DNA of 64,000 nt from Winogradskyella helgolandensis (GCF_013404085.1 NZ_JABFHO010000001.1:4105501-4169500), one strand, 5' to 3'. Positions 1 to 10,126 are shown, numbered from the stretch's first letter. Program-made: numbers and translations. The notes: generated from the letters alone by a model not told the origin.

Positions 1-2100
1 ATCTGGAGTAATAGTCGCATTACCATTTGCATCTAATTGCACGGTAATATCCTGGGTTATGGCGGTTGGATCTTCAGCTTCCTGAACCGTCACCACAGCT
101 GTTGCTGTACCTGTATTATTGCTAGCATCAGTAACCGACAATGTTACCGTATTTTCACCGGCATCGTCACAAGTAAAACTGGTCATATCTAAACTACTAT
201 TGGCAATACCACAGTTATCTGTAGAACCGTTTTCTATTTGTGCGACCGTAATACTGACATTTCCAGTAGCATCTAATTGAACGGTTATATTTTGAGTCAC
301 AACAACTGGATTAATATCATCTTCAACCGTTACCACAGCAGTTTCCGTATCTGAATTCCCACTGCCATCTGTAACGGTTAAGGTCACGGTATTTTCACCA
401 AGATCATCACAATCAAAACTCGTAATATCGATACTTTTACTTGCTATCGCACAATTATCGGTGGACAGATCTAAATCATCCGCTGTAATTAACGCTTCAC
501 CATTAGCATCTAATTGCACCGTAATATTCTGAGTAATGGCGATTGGTGCCACAGTTTCTTCTACTGTAACGGTTGCATTCACCGTATTTGTATTTCCACT
601 AGTATCAGTGACAGTAAAAGCTACGGTATTCTCGCCAATGTTGCTACAATCAAACGATGACACATCAACGCTTTTACTTGCAATACTACAATCATCAGTT
701 GAGCCATTGTCTAAATCATCTCCTGTAATTGTTGCTTCTCCATTGGCATCCAACTGTACTGTAATATTTTGAGCCACAGCCACAGGATCGTTACTATCCA
801 AAACGGTTATAGTTACATTCTGTGTACTTACTTTATCCTCGGCATCTGTAGCTGTGATGACTACTGTATTTTCACCGATGTCGTCACATGTATAATCGAA
901 TTGGGTTTGGTTTAACACTACTGAAACCAATTCACAATCATCATACGTGCCATTATTGACATCAGCTAAAGTGATGCTTCCTTCTCCATTTTCATCCAAA
1001 ACAACTGTAATGTCTGAATATACCACTATGGTTGGTGGTAAATTATCGTAAATCTCAATTTCTTCTGCCAATCTATAAAGACCATAGTTTCCAAGTTCAT
1101 TTTTAACCGAAATCCAAACATCATGAATATCACAAGTAACCTCTGTTGTAGGAATTTCTATAGTATACTCATCTGGATTTTCTGTGGCTGTGATACTTAG
1201 TTCTGTTCCTAAGTCAAAACCAAATGCCGCATCATATAAAAATTCTGCATCTGTTAATGGCGATACAGTATCGGTTTCAAAAATCTCATTATCTATAAGA
1301 TAAAATGTTTTCCTATCGTATAAACTCCAAGTGCCGTCTAAATTTTGAGTCCGTAAGCCTAATTCATGATAACCACTTTCTAAAGTTCCTAAAGGAATTG
1401 TAAAGTTCTCAGTTAACTGATTTGGATTTCCTGTAATGGCAAGTTCGGTTCCGTTCCCTGGTCCTGGGTCTGAATCGAACCAATACTCCGCGGCCGCTAA
1501 ATTAATTACGTCTTCACTCCCTGAGATTTCCTGAGAAACATAAAAGGTAACCCTATCATATAAACTCCAGGTGCCCTCTAAATTTTGAATCCGTAAGCCT
1601 ATTTGATGAAAACCTTCATCTAAAGTTCCTAAAGGAATTGCAAAACTTTCTGTAAGTTCTGCAGGATTTCCTGTGATAGCTAAAGTGGTTCCATTCCCTG
1701 GCCCTGGATCTGAATCCATCCAATATTCTGCCGCTGCTAGATTACTTATTGCCGACGAGCCCGAAAAAGGTTCACTGACATAAAACGTTACTGCTTTATA
1801 TAAACCCCAAGTATTAGCTTTGTCTTTCGCTCTAATGGTGAGCCTATGAAACCCTTGATCTAAGCCTGTTAACGGAATAGCTAAAGCTTGCGTTAGGTCT
1901 CCTGTATTTGTATTTGCGCTTATCTGCGTGCCACTACCAACACCTGGGTCTGTACCAAAATAATATTCTAAGTCTGTAATATTCTGTGCTGACACAGATG
2001 ACATATTCAGAAAAAATAATACTATGATAAGAAAACCTAAAGGTTTAAAGTTGTGGTAAAACACCGTTATAAGAAAGCGCATTGTTTTTGGCGCTCTCAT
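1..2100 (-). CDS. Secreted multi-repeat adhesin-like protein, C-terminus cut by window edge
   Basis: Open minus-strand frame of 700 codons running off the left edge; start ATG at 2098-2100, two bases after the stop of the upstream gene, so probably co-transcribed. The N-terminus has a hydrophobic signal segment ending SSVSAQ (about residues 20-40). Then come three or four ~80-residue repeats with EYW/YxxDPGPGNGT near the start and FYVS at the end (about residues 45-340), then at least four ~80-residue repeats of the form QNITVQLDANG...TDDC...FDC...GENTV...VTD (from about 350), resembling HYR/cadherin-like beta-sandwich modules of flavobacterial surface proteins. The paired Cys in each second-type repeat are visible. 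A T9SS sorting domain would be expected beyond the edge. A second possible start is the ATG at 2080-2082. Confidence 0.85.
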   Translation of the reverse strand, partial: MRAPKTMRFLITVFYHNFKPLGFLIIVLFFLNMSSVSAQNITDLEYYFGTDPGVGSGTQISANTNTGDLTQALAIPLTGLDQGFHRLTIRAKDKANTWGLYKAVTFYVSEPFSGSSAISNLAAAEYWMDSDPGPGNGTTLAITGNPAELTESFAIPLGTLDEGFHQIGLRIQNLEGTWSLYDRVTFYVSQEISGSEDVINLAAAEYWFDSDPGPGNGTELAITGNPNQLTENFTIPLGTLESGYHELGLRTQNLDGTWSLYDRKTFYLIDNEIFETDTVSPLTDAEFLYDAAFGFDLGTELSITATENPDEYTIEIPTTEVTCDIHDVWISVKNELGNYGLYRLAEEIEIYDNLPPTIVVYSDITVVLDENGEGSITLADVNNGTYDDCELVSVVLNQTQFDYTCDDIGENTVVITATDAEDKVSTQNVTITVLDSNDPVAVAQNITVQLDANGEATITGDDLDNGSTDDCSIASKSVDVSSFDCSNIGENTVAFTVTDTSGNTNTVNATVTVEETVAPIAITQNITVQLDANGEALITADDLDLSTDNCAIASKSIDITSFDCDDLGENTVTLTVTDGSGNSDTETAVVTVEDDINPVVVTQNITVQLDATGNVSITVAQIENGSTDNCGIANSSLDMTSFTCDDAGENTVTLSVTDASNNTGTATAVVTVQEAEDPTAITQDITVQLDANGNATITPD

Positions 2101-2101
2101 A

Positions 2102-3199
2102 TTAATGTGCTTTTGCGGTTATAGTTACGTTTATGGTACCGTTTTTAGGTACAGCACCATCATAAGTTGTAATATCTATAGTTGGTATCCCTTTTGGATT
2201 ACCACTGTTTTTATAAATAAAACCATTATTATACAAACCCATTTCGGTACCTCCTCCTCCTCCTGTTAGCGCAGGAGAGCCAGCTTGTAATGTCATATCG
2301 TCTAACACACGATCTGAAGCATCATAAGAGCTAGTTCCCGCAAAACTTCGAGAATCTGTAGCATCTATATTGACAAATAATGGGTCTACTCCAAGCAGCG
2401 TATTGCTATCTGAGTAAGTCGCACTACCGCTTGTTGTAAAATTTAAACTATAGGTATCTGCATAGTTGTAGAGTAAATTGTTAGATACATTCCAATCCCC
2501 AGTTGCAAACGTAACGGTTCTATCAGCAGTACTATTTACGATAAACATATTATTATATAAAATAGCGATTTCTCCTGTGGCATAATTACGTAATGAAAAA
2601 CTACTACTAAACCTAAAAATATTGTTTGCAATAACTATAGCTACTGGTGAATAAATGGTTAAGCCACTTGTTATAATATTATTAGAGATTAAGACATCTT
2701 GAGCATCTGCATATTGAGTTATATTCGTTAGTACACAACCTCTAGCTTCAAAACCGATTAATCTAGGGTCTGTTACACTATAACCAGCACCTATTGCGAT
2801 GGATGCATAACACTCATATAACTTAATATTAGTGATCGGTGATCCAGAAATAGTAGAGTATGGTGAAACTGTACTCATTTTTAAGCCTTTTAATGTTACA
2901 TCTGAAGCATTAATTGTAACAGAACCAATGGTAGATACATTATTTACTTCACTATGAGAACGTCCCACAATAGTCAGCGCCTTTGTAATGGTTACACTAC
3001 CGTAGTTTGTTGGAGAGGGTTGTACATAGATAATGTCTCCAGCCGTAGCAGCATCGTGTGCGTCTTGCAAGGTTTGATGGGTTGTTGTAGAATTGGGATT
3101 ATTGTCTATAGTAATAATAGATTGGGCAAACACCGATGTGCTTAGCATTAAAAAACAAGCAAATAATAGTGCTTGAGCAGTTGTAGTTAAGGTCTTCAT
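2102..3199 (-). CDS. Secreted right-handed beta-helix protein
   Basis: 365 residues. A signal peptide is clear (residues 1-25, ending STSVFAQ). Residues 30-75 contain an 'LQDAHDAATAGDIIYVQP' opening typical of pectate-lyase-fold/DUF1565-like parallel beta-helix proteins, followed by irregular short beta-rungs with NNI/NNL turns (SNNIITSG, IANNIF, LYNNMF, VSNNLLYN). It ends in a short beta-rich tail. No catalytic residues are recognisable, so an adhesin or structural role is as likely as a polysaccharide lyase. It sits directly upstream of the large repeat protein (1 bp gap), suggesting one surface-protein transcript. Confidence 0.8.
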   Translation of the reverse strand: MKTLTTTAQALLFACFLMLSTSVFAQSIITIDNNPNSTTTHQTLQDAHDAATAGDIIYVQPSPTNYGSVTITKALTIVGRSHSEVNNVSTIGSVTINASDVTLKGLKMSTVSPYSTISGSPITNIKLYECYASIAIGAGYSVTDPRLIGFEARGCVLTNITQYADAQDVLISNNIITSGLTIYSPVAIVIANNIFRFSSSFSLRNYATGEIAILYNNMFIVNSTADRTVTFATGDWNVSNNLLYNYADTYSLNFTTSGSATYSDSNTLLGVDPLFVNIDATDSRSFAGTSSYDASDRVLDDMTLQAGSPALTGGGGGTEMGLYNNGFIYKNSGNPKGIPTIDITTYDGAVPKNGTINVTITAKAH

Positions 3200-3262
3200 A
3201 ATTTTAATAATTTATTGGTTAATAACAGTTTACAATGTAGAAAACACTTAAGCACAAAAAAA

Positions 3263-3278
3263 TACCCATTACTGGGTA
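3263..3278. promoter_or_regulatory. NarL-like 7-2-7 palindrome and/or bidirectional terminator
   Basis: TACCCATTACTGGGTA is flanked by an A run on the left and a T run on the right. It lies 64 bp upstream of the beta-helix gene start and 69 bp beyond the stop of the LRR gene. The half-sites fit the NarL-type heptamer pattern (TACCCAT - 2 nt - xTGGGTA). With its flanking A/T runs it could equally be an intrinsic terminator for the LRR gene; the sequence does not decide. Confidence 0.5.
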
Positions 3279-3346
3279 TTTTTTTAAAAACTACACACTT
3301 AGTTCCTTAATAATTAACACGATACAGCATTAAAATTAACACTGCC

Positions 3347-5767
3347 TTATTGTTTTATAAAACGTTTGGACACTACGGCATCGTTTTGCTTAATTTTTAA
3401 AATGTAAGTGCCGTTTTGTAATGCTTCAATATTTAAGGCATTGATGTTACCGTTGATAGATTGTTCAAACACCAACCTTCCATTAAAATCATAAATGGAT
3501 AATTTGGCATCGGTTAGCGTTGCTGTTTTTATGTTCAGCCAGTTTTTTGTTGGGTTTGGGTAGATAGACACATGGTCTTGATCAAAATCTAACACGCTTA
3601 AACTCGAATCTACAACCACTGTAATAGGCTCACGAATTACGATTAAATCTGGTAGCACATCATTAGTAATCTCACAATGATAATCTCCGCTATCTGTTTC
3701 TTGTGCATTGTATATGATGTAATCTGTGCCAGTAGCCCCTGGTATTAGAACGCTGTCTTTAAACCATTGGTAACTATTGTTTTCGGCATTATCATTTTCA
3801 CTTCTACCAAGATCGGTATCATTGACATTTAATGTAATATTTACACCCACACCAGACTCTATGAATTCTGCAAGATCTTGGGTGCGTTGTGGTGAGTATG
3901 TCAGTGTATTATAATTATCCTCTTGAACGAATGGTTCCATATCGCTAAAGTTGAATCGATTGTTTGATATATCAATATTAGCATTTGGGCTGTTGAATGG
4001 TAATTCACCATACAAATTATTGCTATTCATATCAAAATATTGAAGATTGGTTAGGTTTGATAGTGATGAAGGCAATACTCCTTCAAAATTGTTCTCCGCT
4101 AGATTTACAGTCTGAAGATTTACTAAATTACCTAAAGATGTTGGTATCACACCCGAAAAATCACTTCCATAACCTCCAAAATCACCTCCATATAACGTTA
4201 AATTTGTGAGTTGGGTAAGGTTTCCTATGGATTCTGGTAAAGGTCCAGTAAAATTATTACCCAACATTCTAATTTCAGTAAGACTGACAAGACCACCAAT
4301 ACTCTCAGGAATCTGACCTGTCATACTTGTTGCTTGAATCCAAAACTTTTTTAACTGAGTAAGGTTCCCAATACTTTCTGGAATAGAACCTGTAAGATTA
4401 TAGTCGCCTAAACCAATATACAAACCAACTAGATTAGTAAGATCACCTAGTGTCTCTGGGAGTTGACCAGTAAGGCCAACACTTTGTCGAGAGAGAACTA
4501 CCACTTTATTCCCTGCAGTAGTAACACCATTCCATGTCGATACAGTAGCTGATGTATTCCAATTTTCAGCATATGTTCCACCCCAATTTTCACCACCTGT
4601 TGCATTATAAAAAGCGATTAAAGCGTCTCGCTCAGTTTCACTTACAGGCCCTTTTAAATCTATAGTAGCCCTCTTAATAATAAGATCTGGCACACTACTA
4701 CTTGTTGCAAAACAATGGTAAGTATCTAAATCTTCATCTTGTACATTGACTAAATTTAAGCTATTGGTAGTTTGCTCTGGTAAGATAGTACCACTTTCAT
4801 AAATATAACCCCTGTACCATTGGTACTGTACATCTGTACCTAATACAGGTGTCATTGAAAAACTATAGTCATTACCTATTTCGGCATCAATATTTAATTC
4901 CTCGTCAATAGGATTCTGAGGGTTATAGCTAAAAGTAGACAATGTACTGTTCTCCGTAAAATGAGCTTCTAGATCTTGAAAGCTAAAATTATTATTATAT
5001 AAGATAAAACCTTCTAAATTGGGAAGAACGCTAAAATCTGGAATCTCGCCATAGAGCTCATTATTAGCAATTGCAATCGCAGAGAGCTCTATTAGATTTG
5101 TGACAGATGTAGGCAAAGTACCGAGAAGTCCATTATTGCTAAGGGCAATATCTGTAACATGGCCATCTACAACCGTAACACCATGCCATGTTTCTACAAA
5201 TGCATCTGTATTCCAATTGGTATTGGTAGTCCAGTTAGGTCCATCCGTTGCGTTATACAAATCTATTAGTGTTTGGCGCTCTAAAGCTGGAACATCTTGA
5301 AGTAGTGTTGCACTAAATTTAGAAACGTCATAAAACCCTGATCTGTATACAAAGATATAATACGATTGTCCCTCAACGAAATTAAGTGTTATATTGGTAT
5401 TACCTATACTACATCCTGATTCCATAGTTAAATCGGAATACGATGCATTCAGATTTGGTGAAGAATAAGCATGAATAAAAACCGGAGAATTAGTATCAAT
5501 TTCCGTATTATCTTGATTAGTTATGTTAAAAAATACCGTTCCTGTAGTCGTCGCAGTAAATTTATAATGTATTAATTCATAATTGTCAACTGGACACCCT
5601 CCTGCCGACTCTCCTCCCGCAGTCGCTAAACCCAATCGAAGATTTTCATCTACAAAATCAAATGCTGTAATTTCTGTTGCATTTTCAATTAAATCATTCG
5701 GTGGTACTTGGGCAAAGGTTGCTAATGTTAATAATAAAGTCGTAAAACTGAGTAGTAGTCTTTTCAT
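3347..5767 (-). CDS. T9SS-secreted leucine-rich-repeat protein with Ig-like insertions
   Basis: 806 residues. Signal peptide at 1-19 (MKRLLL...ATFAQ). Residues ~20-160 form a beta-rich domain. Plant-type LRR blocks occur at ~165-270 and ~380-620 (ERDALIAFYNATGGENW, then repeats such as LTGSIPESIGNLTQL). Each LRR block is followed by an Ig-like segment containing YQWYRG / YQWFKD and DSGDYHC / LDTYHC. The last ~80 residues (VSIYPNPTKNWLNI ... GTYILKI ... KRFIKQ) are a type A T9SS sorting domain (TIGR04183 type), predicting export across the outer membrane and surface attachment or release. Function beyond adhesion is unknown. Preceded by a long untranslated region. Confidence 0.9.
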   Translation of the reverse strand: MKRLLLSFTTLLLTLATFAQVPPNDLIENATEITAFDFVDENLRLGLATAGGESAGGCPVDNYELIHYKFTATTTGTVFFNITNQDNTEIDTNSPVFIHAYSSPNLNASYSDLTMESGCSIGNTNITLNFVEGQSYYIFVYRSGFYDVSKFSATLLQDVPALERQTLIDLYNATDGPNWTTNTNWNTDAFVETWHGVTVVDGHVTDIALSNNGLLGTLPTSVTNLIELSAIAIANNELYGEIPDFSVLPNLEGFILYNNNFSFQDLEAHFTENSTLSTFSYNPQNPIDEELNIDAEIGNDYSFSMTPVLGTDVQYQWYRGYIYESGTILPEQTTNSLNLVNVQDEDLDTYHCFATSSSVPDLIIKRATIDLKGPVSETERDALIAFYNATGGENWGGTYAENWNTSATVSTWNGVTTAGNKVVVLSRQSVGLTGQLPETLGDLTNLVGLYIGLGDYNLTGSIPESIGNLTQLKKFWIQATSMTGQIPESIGGLVSLTEIRMLGNNFTGPLPESIGNLTQLTNLTLYGGDFGGYGSDFSGVIPTSLGNLVNLQTVNLAENNFEGVLPSSLSNLTNLQYFDMNSNNLYGELPFNSPNANIDISNNRFNFSDMEPFVQEDNYNTLTYSPQRTQDLAEFIESGVGVNITLNVNDTDLGRSENDNAENNSYQWFKDSVLIPGATGTDYIIYNAQETDSGDYHCEITNDVLPDLIVIREPITVVVDSSLSVLDFDQDHVSIYPNPTKNWLNIKTATLTDAKLSIYDFNGRLVFEQSINGNINALNIEALQNGTYILKIKQNDAVVSKRFIKQ

Positions 5768-6103
5768 AATTAAAATTTTAAAATGGGTGAATAAATAGCG
5801 GTAATAAAATTAATGTGACCTATTAAGACATACAATACTCAAATTAAGTATTTTACAGTCATTAAGTTCTGTTTGTTTTTTCAGAAGCCAAACCCTCACT
5901 TCAGAGCATTCTTATTTAGAGAAGCTTTTCTAAGTACGAAGTCATAAGGTGACCTGATATTTCGTAAAACTATATAAACGTCTATTGTTAATCTAGTTAC
6001 GATTTAGCAGCTGTCACTATAGAAAAAAAAGAAGCATTGTTTCATTATAATTGGATTTAATTATTAGCTCCGTAAACTTACAAAACACTATAAACCAAAA
6101 AAA
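5768..6103. other. Intergenic leader upstream of the LRR gene, no gene seen
   Basis: About 335 bp between the LRR gene and the palindrome/terminator at 6104. I see no open frame with coding character, no RNA gene and no clear TAnnTTTG box. It presumably contains the promoter and 5' UTR of the LRR gene. Confidence 0.5.
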
Positions 6104-6119
6104 TACCCATTATTGGGTA
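6104..6119. terminator. Palindrome TACCCATTATTGGGTA with flanking A/T runs
   Basis: Located 29 bp after the stop of the DUF5723-type gene (minus strand) and flanked by A7 and T7 runs, so a rho-independent terminator is the simplest reading. It differs by one base from the palindrome at 3263, and its half-sites also fit a NarL-type operator. Confidence 0.6.
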
Positions 6120-6148
6120 TTTTTTTAATTTATCTTTTAGGCCTAATA

Positions 6149-7471
6149 TTATCTATATAATGGAATATTTAATCCTAAATACACATCTGTAGTCTTAGAA
6201 CTATCAGACAGCAAGTTTGTAAAAACAGATCCCGAACCAACAGTTAAAGGACCTAAACGCATACCACCACCAAAAGACATATCACCATATTGTCTAAAAC
6301 TCAATGGAGCGTAAAAGCTAAACCATTTGGTTTCTAATCGCGGCGCCAACGTTACGGTATTTATAACTGAAGTACTCAATTCTGAACCTTTTTTGACCAT
6401 AGACAAGTTGGCTTGTGCGCTCACAAACCATTTTTTAGCTAATCTATAATCTACTAGTAAATGTAATGCTGTTGGTAATTTAATTTTTGCTTCTTCATTG
6501 GTTTCTACTCCGTTGTAATTATCTTCTAAAAAGTCTTCTAAGTCTTCTTCAGAATCGGAAGTATTTACAGTAGCATTTAAATCATAATTATTAACAGTTG
6601 AATTATCATAATTTATGGAACCAATATCTGTCACAGAAACTCCTACTTTTAATTTATAAGGAGTTTTATAAGTAGGAAGACTATCATTTTCGCGATTAGA
6701 ATACCATTGGTATGTAAAACCAACATCTAATCCAAAGCCAGCAGTAAGATTACTAAAATCTATATCGTCAGATTCAAAATCTTGACTTGTACCATAGATT
6801 AATTGTCCTTCAGTTTCTAATGTTTCAGAAGTGGCAGAATAGTAACCCGCTAATTCAGGACTACTCATAAAGGCACTACCTGCACCTTGTAAATACTTTA
6901 AAGTCACACCACCTTTTAATAAGTGGTTTGGTTTTTCTATAAGTATTCTACCATATGCTAAACCTACTTCTGCCCATGTGTGGATGGTTCCGTTAAGGTG
7001 TTTAGAGTCAAAACTAAAATCCTCATCCGAATCAAAATCATCTTCAATAGTTTCAAAAAGCTCACCGTTAATATTATTAATATTCATATTAGCGCGCACT
7101 CGACTTATAACACCGATACTACTCTTTTTATTTAAATTAAACATAAATGATGGCCCTACAACATCTATATTAACGAAAAAATTATTAGCATTGCTTGGAA
7201 ATCTTTTAGAGTCCTCTTCAATATCGAAGCCTCCATCTGAGTTCATAATATCGCTCATGTTAATTCCAAAATAATCACTTCCTCCAAAAACACTTGCAGA
7301 TATTAAATTAATATCGGCTTTATATTTAGAACCCACGACACTCGATGGATTATAAATAACTCCATGTACACCTGAGTAGTTATCAATAGAATGGCCAATA
7401 TAGCTTTGTCCGAAAGACAGATTTAAGGTTAGTAAAACAATAAATAGGTAAAAAAGTTTAGTAGTTTTCAT
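6149..7471 (-). CDS. DUF5723-like outer-membrane protein
   Basis: 440 residues with a signal peptide (residues 1-22, ending LSFGQ). The mature start YIGHSIDNYSGVHGVIYNPSS and the later alternation of short amphipathic strands with aromatic ends (e.g. 'GVSVTDIGSINYDNS', 'FYAPLSFRQYGDMSFGGGMRLG') fit the DUF5723 family of Bacteroidota beta-barrel-like proteins, often found near T9SS substrates. It ends '...VYLGLNIPLYR', a typical outer-membrane strand with C-terminal aromatic. Its role is not established. It lies between the response-regulator operon and the T9SS LRR gene, all on the same strand. Confidence 0.75.
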   Translation of the reverse strand: MKTTKLFYLFIVLLTLNLSFGQSYIGHSIDNYSGVHGVIYNPSSVVGSKYKADINLISASVFGGSDYFGINMSDIMNSDGGFDIEEDSKRFPSNANNFFVNIDVVGPSFMFNLNKKSSIGVISRVRANMNINNINGELFETIEDDFDSDEDFSFDSKHLNGTIHTWAEVGLAYGRILIEKPNHLLKGGVTLKYLQGAGSAFMSSPELAGYYSATSETLETEGQLIYGTSQDFESDDIDFSNLTAGFGLDVGFTYQWYSNRENDSLPTYKTPYKLKVGVSVTDIGSINYDNSTVNNYDLNATVNTSDSEEDLEDFLEDNYNGVETNEEAKIKLPTALHLLVDYRLAKKWFVSAQANLSMVKKGSELSTSVINTVTLAPRLETKWFSFYAPLSFRQYGDMSFGGGMRLGPLTVGSGSVFTNLLSDSSKTTDVYLGLNIPLYR

Positions 7472-7581
7472 AATAAGTTTTGGTTTAGGTTGCGACGAAG
7501 TTAAAATTATAATTGAGTTAGGATTTTTTTTCTAGATATATAACCATTTTCAAAGGTTAAAAATTAATTATGATAATAACA

Positions 7582-7597
7582 TCCCCAAAATTGGGTC
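7582..7597. promoter_or_regulatory. Imperfect CCCCAA/TTGGG palindrome upstream of the DUF5723 gene
   Basis: TCCCCAAAATTGGGTC followed by a T run, 111 bp upstream of the DUF5723-type start and 44 bp past the response-regulator stop. It is a weaker relative of the palindromes at 3263, 6104 and 12731. It may be an operator for the neighbouring NarL-type regulator or a terminator-like hairpin. Confidence 0.35.
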
Positions 7598-7640
7598 TAT
7601 TTTTTTTTAGAATTTGAAAGTATCGTGTGCAAAAAACACC

Positions 7641-8261
7641 TTAAAATCTATATTTCTTCTCTAAGGCATAACGCATTAACTCTCCTTTACCTTGAAGTCC
7701 AAGAATCCTAATCATGTTTTTACGATGCGTTTCAACCGTATGTACACCTATAAACAGTTCATCGGCAATTTCACGAGATGTTTTTCCTTTTGCTACGAAA
7801 CTTAAGATTTCTACTTGGCGCTTGGTCAGAATACTTTTCGCCTTTTTATTGGTATCATTTTCTACATCTATTTCAATATTAGCATCAAAATAGGTATGGC
7901 CATTATATACCGCTCTTACGGCTTTTAAAACTTCCTGTAAAGGTGAATTTTTTAATAAATAACCCGAAGCGCCAGCCTCTAACATTTGATTAATGGCGTC
8001 CTTTTGATCGAACATTGTAAACCCTAAAACTTTGATATGTGGCCACTCTTTTTTAATTTCTTTTGTTGCTGTTATACCATCCATTTTTGGCATTCGAATA
8101 TCGGTAATGACCACATTGGGCTGCTTAAGACGTACTAAATATAAAAGCGCTTCACCATCATTGGCTGTACCAACAATATCAATATCATCTGCGTATTCTA
8201 ATAATAATTTTATACCATCAATAAGCGATTGGTGGTCTTCTGCTATGGCTAGTTGTATCAT
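7641..8261 (-). CDS. NarL/LuxR-family two-component response regulator
   Basis: 206 residues. The receiver domain (1-120) shows the acidic pair 'AEDH', the phospho-acceptor Asp in 'VVITDIRMPKMDG' (about residue 54), and Lys in 'YLLKNSP'. The C-terminal LuxR helix-turn-helix (~142-200) contains 'LTKRQVEILSFVAKGKTSREIA' elements and 'VHTVETHRKNM'. The start codon overlaps the stop of the histidine kinase gene by 4 bp, so the two are translationally coupled. It is expected to be phosphorylated by one or both adjacent kinases and to bind palindromic DNA. Confidence 0.95.
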   Translation of the reverse strand: MIQLAIAEDHQSLIDGIKLLLEYADDIDIVGTANDGEALLYLVRLKQPNVVITDIRMPKMDGITATKEIKKEWPHIKVLGFTMFDQKDAINQMLEAGASGYLLKNSPLQEVLKAVRAVYNGHTYFDANIEIDVENDTNKKAKSILTKRQVEILSFVAKGKTSREIADELFIGVHTVETHRKNMIRILGLQGKGELMRYALEKKYRF

Positions 8262-10126
8262 AATGGTATATCTATTATTACGGTTGTTCCTTTATTAATT
8301 TCAGACTCAATAGTCAGTTTACCTTCCAAGTGTTCTACGCGTTTATCAATACAACTAATGCCTATACCTTTTGCGGTTTTTGATAATTGGTTAGGATTAA
8401 AGCCCACACCGTTATCTTCAACCATTATGTTGAGATTATCAAAATGATTAGTAATATGAATTGTTCCTTGGGTGGCTTTAGCATGCTTTAAAACATTCGT
8501 TACTAATTCTTGAATCATTCTAAAAATTGATATTTCCATAGTATTCTCTAAACGTTGATCCAAACCAAAACTATGTACTTCAAATTCTAATCCGTTTATT
8601 CCTGAAGCATTTTCTGCTAGTCTCTCCACGGCAGGAAGTAATCCATTTTTAGCCATGACACCAGAATTTTTCAGATGTGACATAGAGCGAGTTTCGGCAT
8701 AGGCATCCTCTAACAATGTGCTAATTTTTTTAGTTAGTTCTTCTGAATCTGTATTTTCATTTTGATGTGTCACGAAATACTCAAACTGTAATTTAGCAGC
8801 AGCCACTGAAGCACCAACACTATCATGTAAATCAGAAGCCAAACGTTGGCGTTCCTTTTCCTGGCCTTCAATCATAGCATCAATAGTAGATAATTCTAAA
8901 TCCTTTAGAATTTTTTCTTTTTCATTAATTTCTTCTTGCCTTTCTTTTTCTGCCTTATGTTGTTTCCGTTTTATATTTATGTATACCAAGAAAGCAATAC
9001 CCGAAAGTAAAGCCAAACTTCCTCCCCAAGCAAAAAACAGATTGGCTTTCTCATTTTGATGCGTTAGCCCTGCCTTTAGTGTATGGTTTATATGTATAAG
9101 ACTATCTTTTGTTCGGTGGTTATCAATTTTTATCTTTGCTAGTGTTCTTATTGCCTGAAGGTCATCGATATTAATTTTAAATTCTTTAACTAATTCTAAG
9201 TATTTCACAGTTAAATCAAAGTTTCGTTTCCCTTTATTGCCTTCTAAAAGATAATAATAAGCAGAACCAATCATTTGATTATTAGATGTCTTTTTTCCAT
9301 AATCTAATACCTTTTCTGCTGCAGGAATAAGATTATCGTAATCCTTTTGTTTAAGATATTTAAAAGCAAGCTCACGATAAGCATTAACCAAAACGTGAAA
9401 ATCATTTAATGAATCTCCTATTTTTATAGCTTCGTTCGTATAAGACTCAGAACGTTTAAAATCTTTTTTCTGAATATAGGCACTACTTATATTGATTAAA
9501 GCTACAGCTTCTTCACGTTTATTCACCGCTGCCTTAGACAGCCTCAAACTTTCTGTAAAATACTCTAGTGCTTTGTCTGATTTATAACGCCAGTTGTAGA
9601 TATTCCCAATATTAATTAAAGATTGAGATATTAAAATAGTGTCGCTAATCGCTTTGCTTAGTTCTAATGATTTTTCATAATAGGTTTTGGCTTCATCTAG
9701 ATTAAAAACTTTTTTATATGAAACACCTAATCCGTTATTAGCTTTTGCTTGTCCTCTTATATTATTCAATTCCTTATAAAGTTCCAAACTAGCCCCAAAG
9801 TGCATTGCCGCTTTAGAAGTATCTCCAAAAATATGTTCTATACCTCCTAAAAGTATAAGAACGTCTGCCTTCTGCTTTTTTAACTGATGAGCTTCAGTAA
9901 AATCCATTAGGCGTAAAGCCATTGCATAAGCTGAATCTGTTTTATTTTCAAAATAATTTTTATAAATAAATTCATTGTAGGCATTAGCTCTTGTAGTATC
10001 TGCTAGTTGGGTGTTTTTCCAAATTGAAAACAGAGAATCTTGTTGCTTTTGACTAAAACCAAGCAATGGCAATAGTATAAAACATAGTATAATCGTAAAA
10101 TTGGTAGTTATGCATTTAATACCCAT
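8258..10126 (-). CDS. TPR-containing sensor histidine kinase (HisKA_3 type)
   Basis: 622 residues. Signal peptide or N-terminal membrane segment (1-26), periplasmic TPR array (~50-340, e.g. 'AKANNGLGVSYKKVFNLDEA'), one TM segment (~360-385, LFFAWGGSLALLSG), a short coiled coil, the HisKA_3 H-box ERQRLASDLHDSVGAS with phospho-acceptor His, and a HATPase domain (QELVTNVLKHA, VEDNGVGF, KGIGI). The architecture is that of NarX-like kinases of Bacteroidota pairing with LuxR regulators. It overlaps its regulator by 4 bp and lies 43 bp downstream of a paralogous kinase. Confidence 0.95.
   Translation of the reverse strand: MGIKCITTNFTIILCFILLPLLGFSQKQQDSLFSIWKNTQLADTTRANAYNEFIYKNYFENKTDSAYAMALRLMDFTEAHQLKKQKADVLILLGGIEHIFGDTSKAAMHFGASLELYKELNNIRGQAKANNGLGVSYKKVFNLDEAKTYYEKSLELSKAISDTILISQSLINIGNIYNWRYKSDKALEYFTESLRLSKAAVNKREEAVALINISSAYIQKKDFKRSESYTNEAIKIGDSLNDFHVLVNAYRELAFKYLKQKDYDNLIPAAEKVLDYGKKTSNNQMIGSAYYYLLEGNKGKRNFDLTVKYLELVKEFKINIDDLQAIRTLAKIKIDNHRTKDSLIHINHTLKAGLTHQNEKANLFFAWGGSLALLSGIAFLVYINIKRKQHKAEKERQEEINEKEKILKDLELSTIDAMIEGQEKERQRLASDLHDSVGASVAAAKLQFEYFVTHQNENTDSEELTKKISTLLEDAYAETRSMSHLKNSGVMAKNGLLPAVERLAENASGINGLEFEVHSFGLDQRLENTMEISIFRMIQELVTNVLKHAKATQGTIHITNHFDNLNIMVEDNGVGFNPNQLSKTAKGIGISCIDKRVEHLEGKLTIESEINKGTTVIIDIPL

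Noticed and set aside
536..772. Plus-strand frame of 78 codons at the left end
   Set aside because: Antisense shadow of the large minus-strand repeat protein, whose repeats keep several frames open.
6978..7274. Plus-strand frame of 98 codons
   Set aside because: Antisense to the DUF5723-type gene with no independent coding character.
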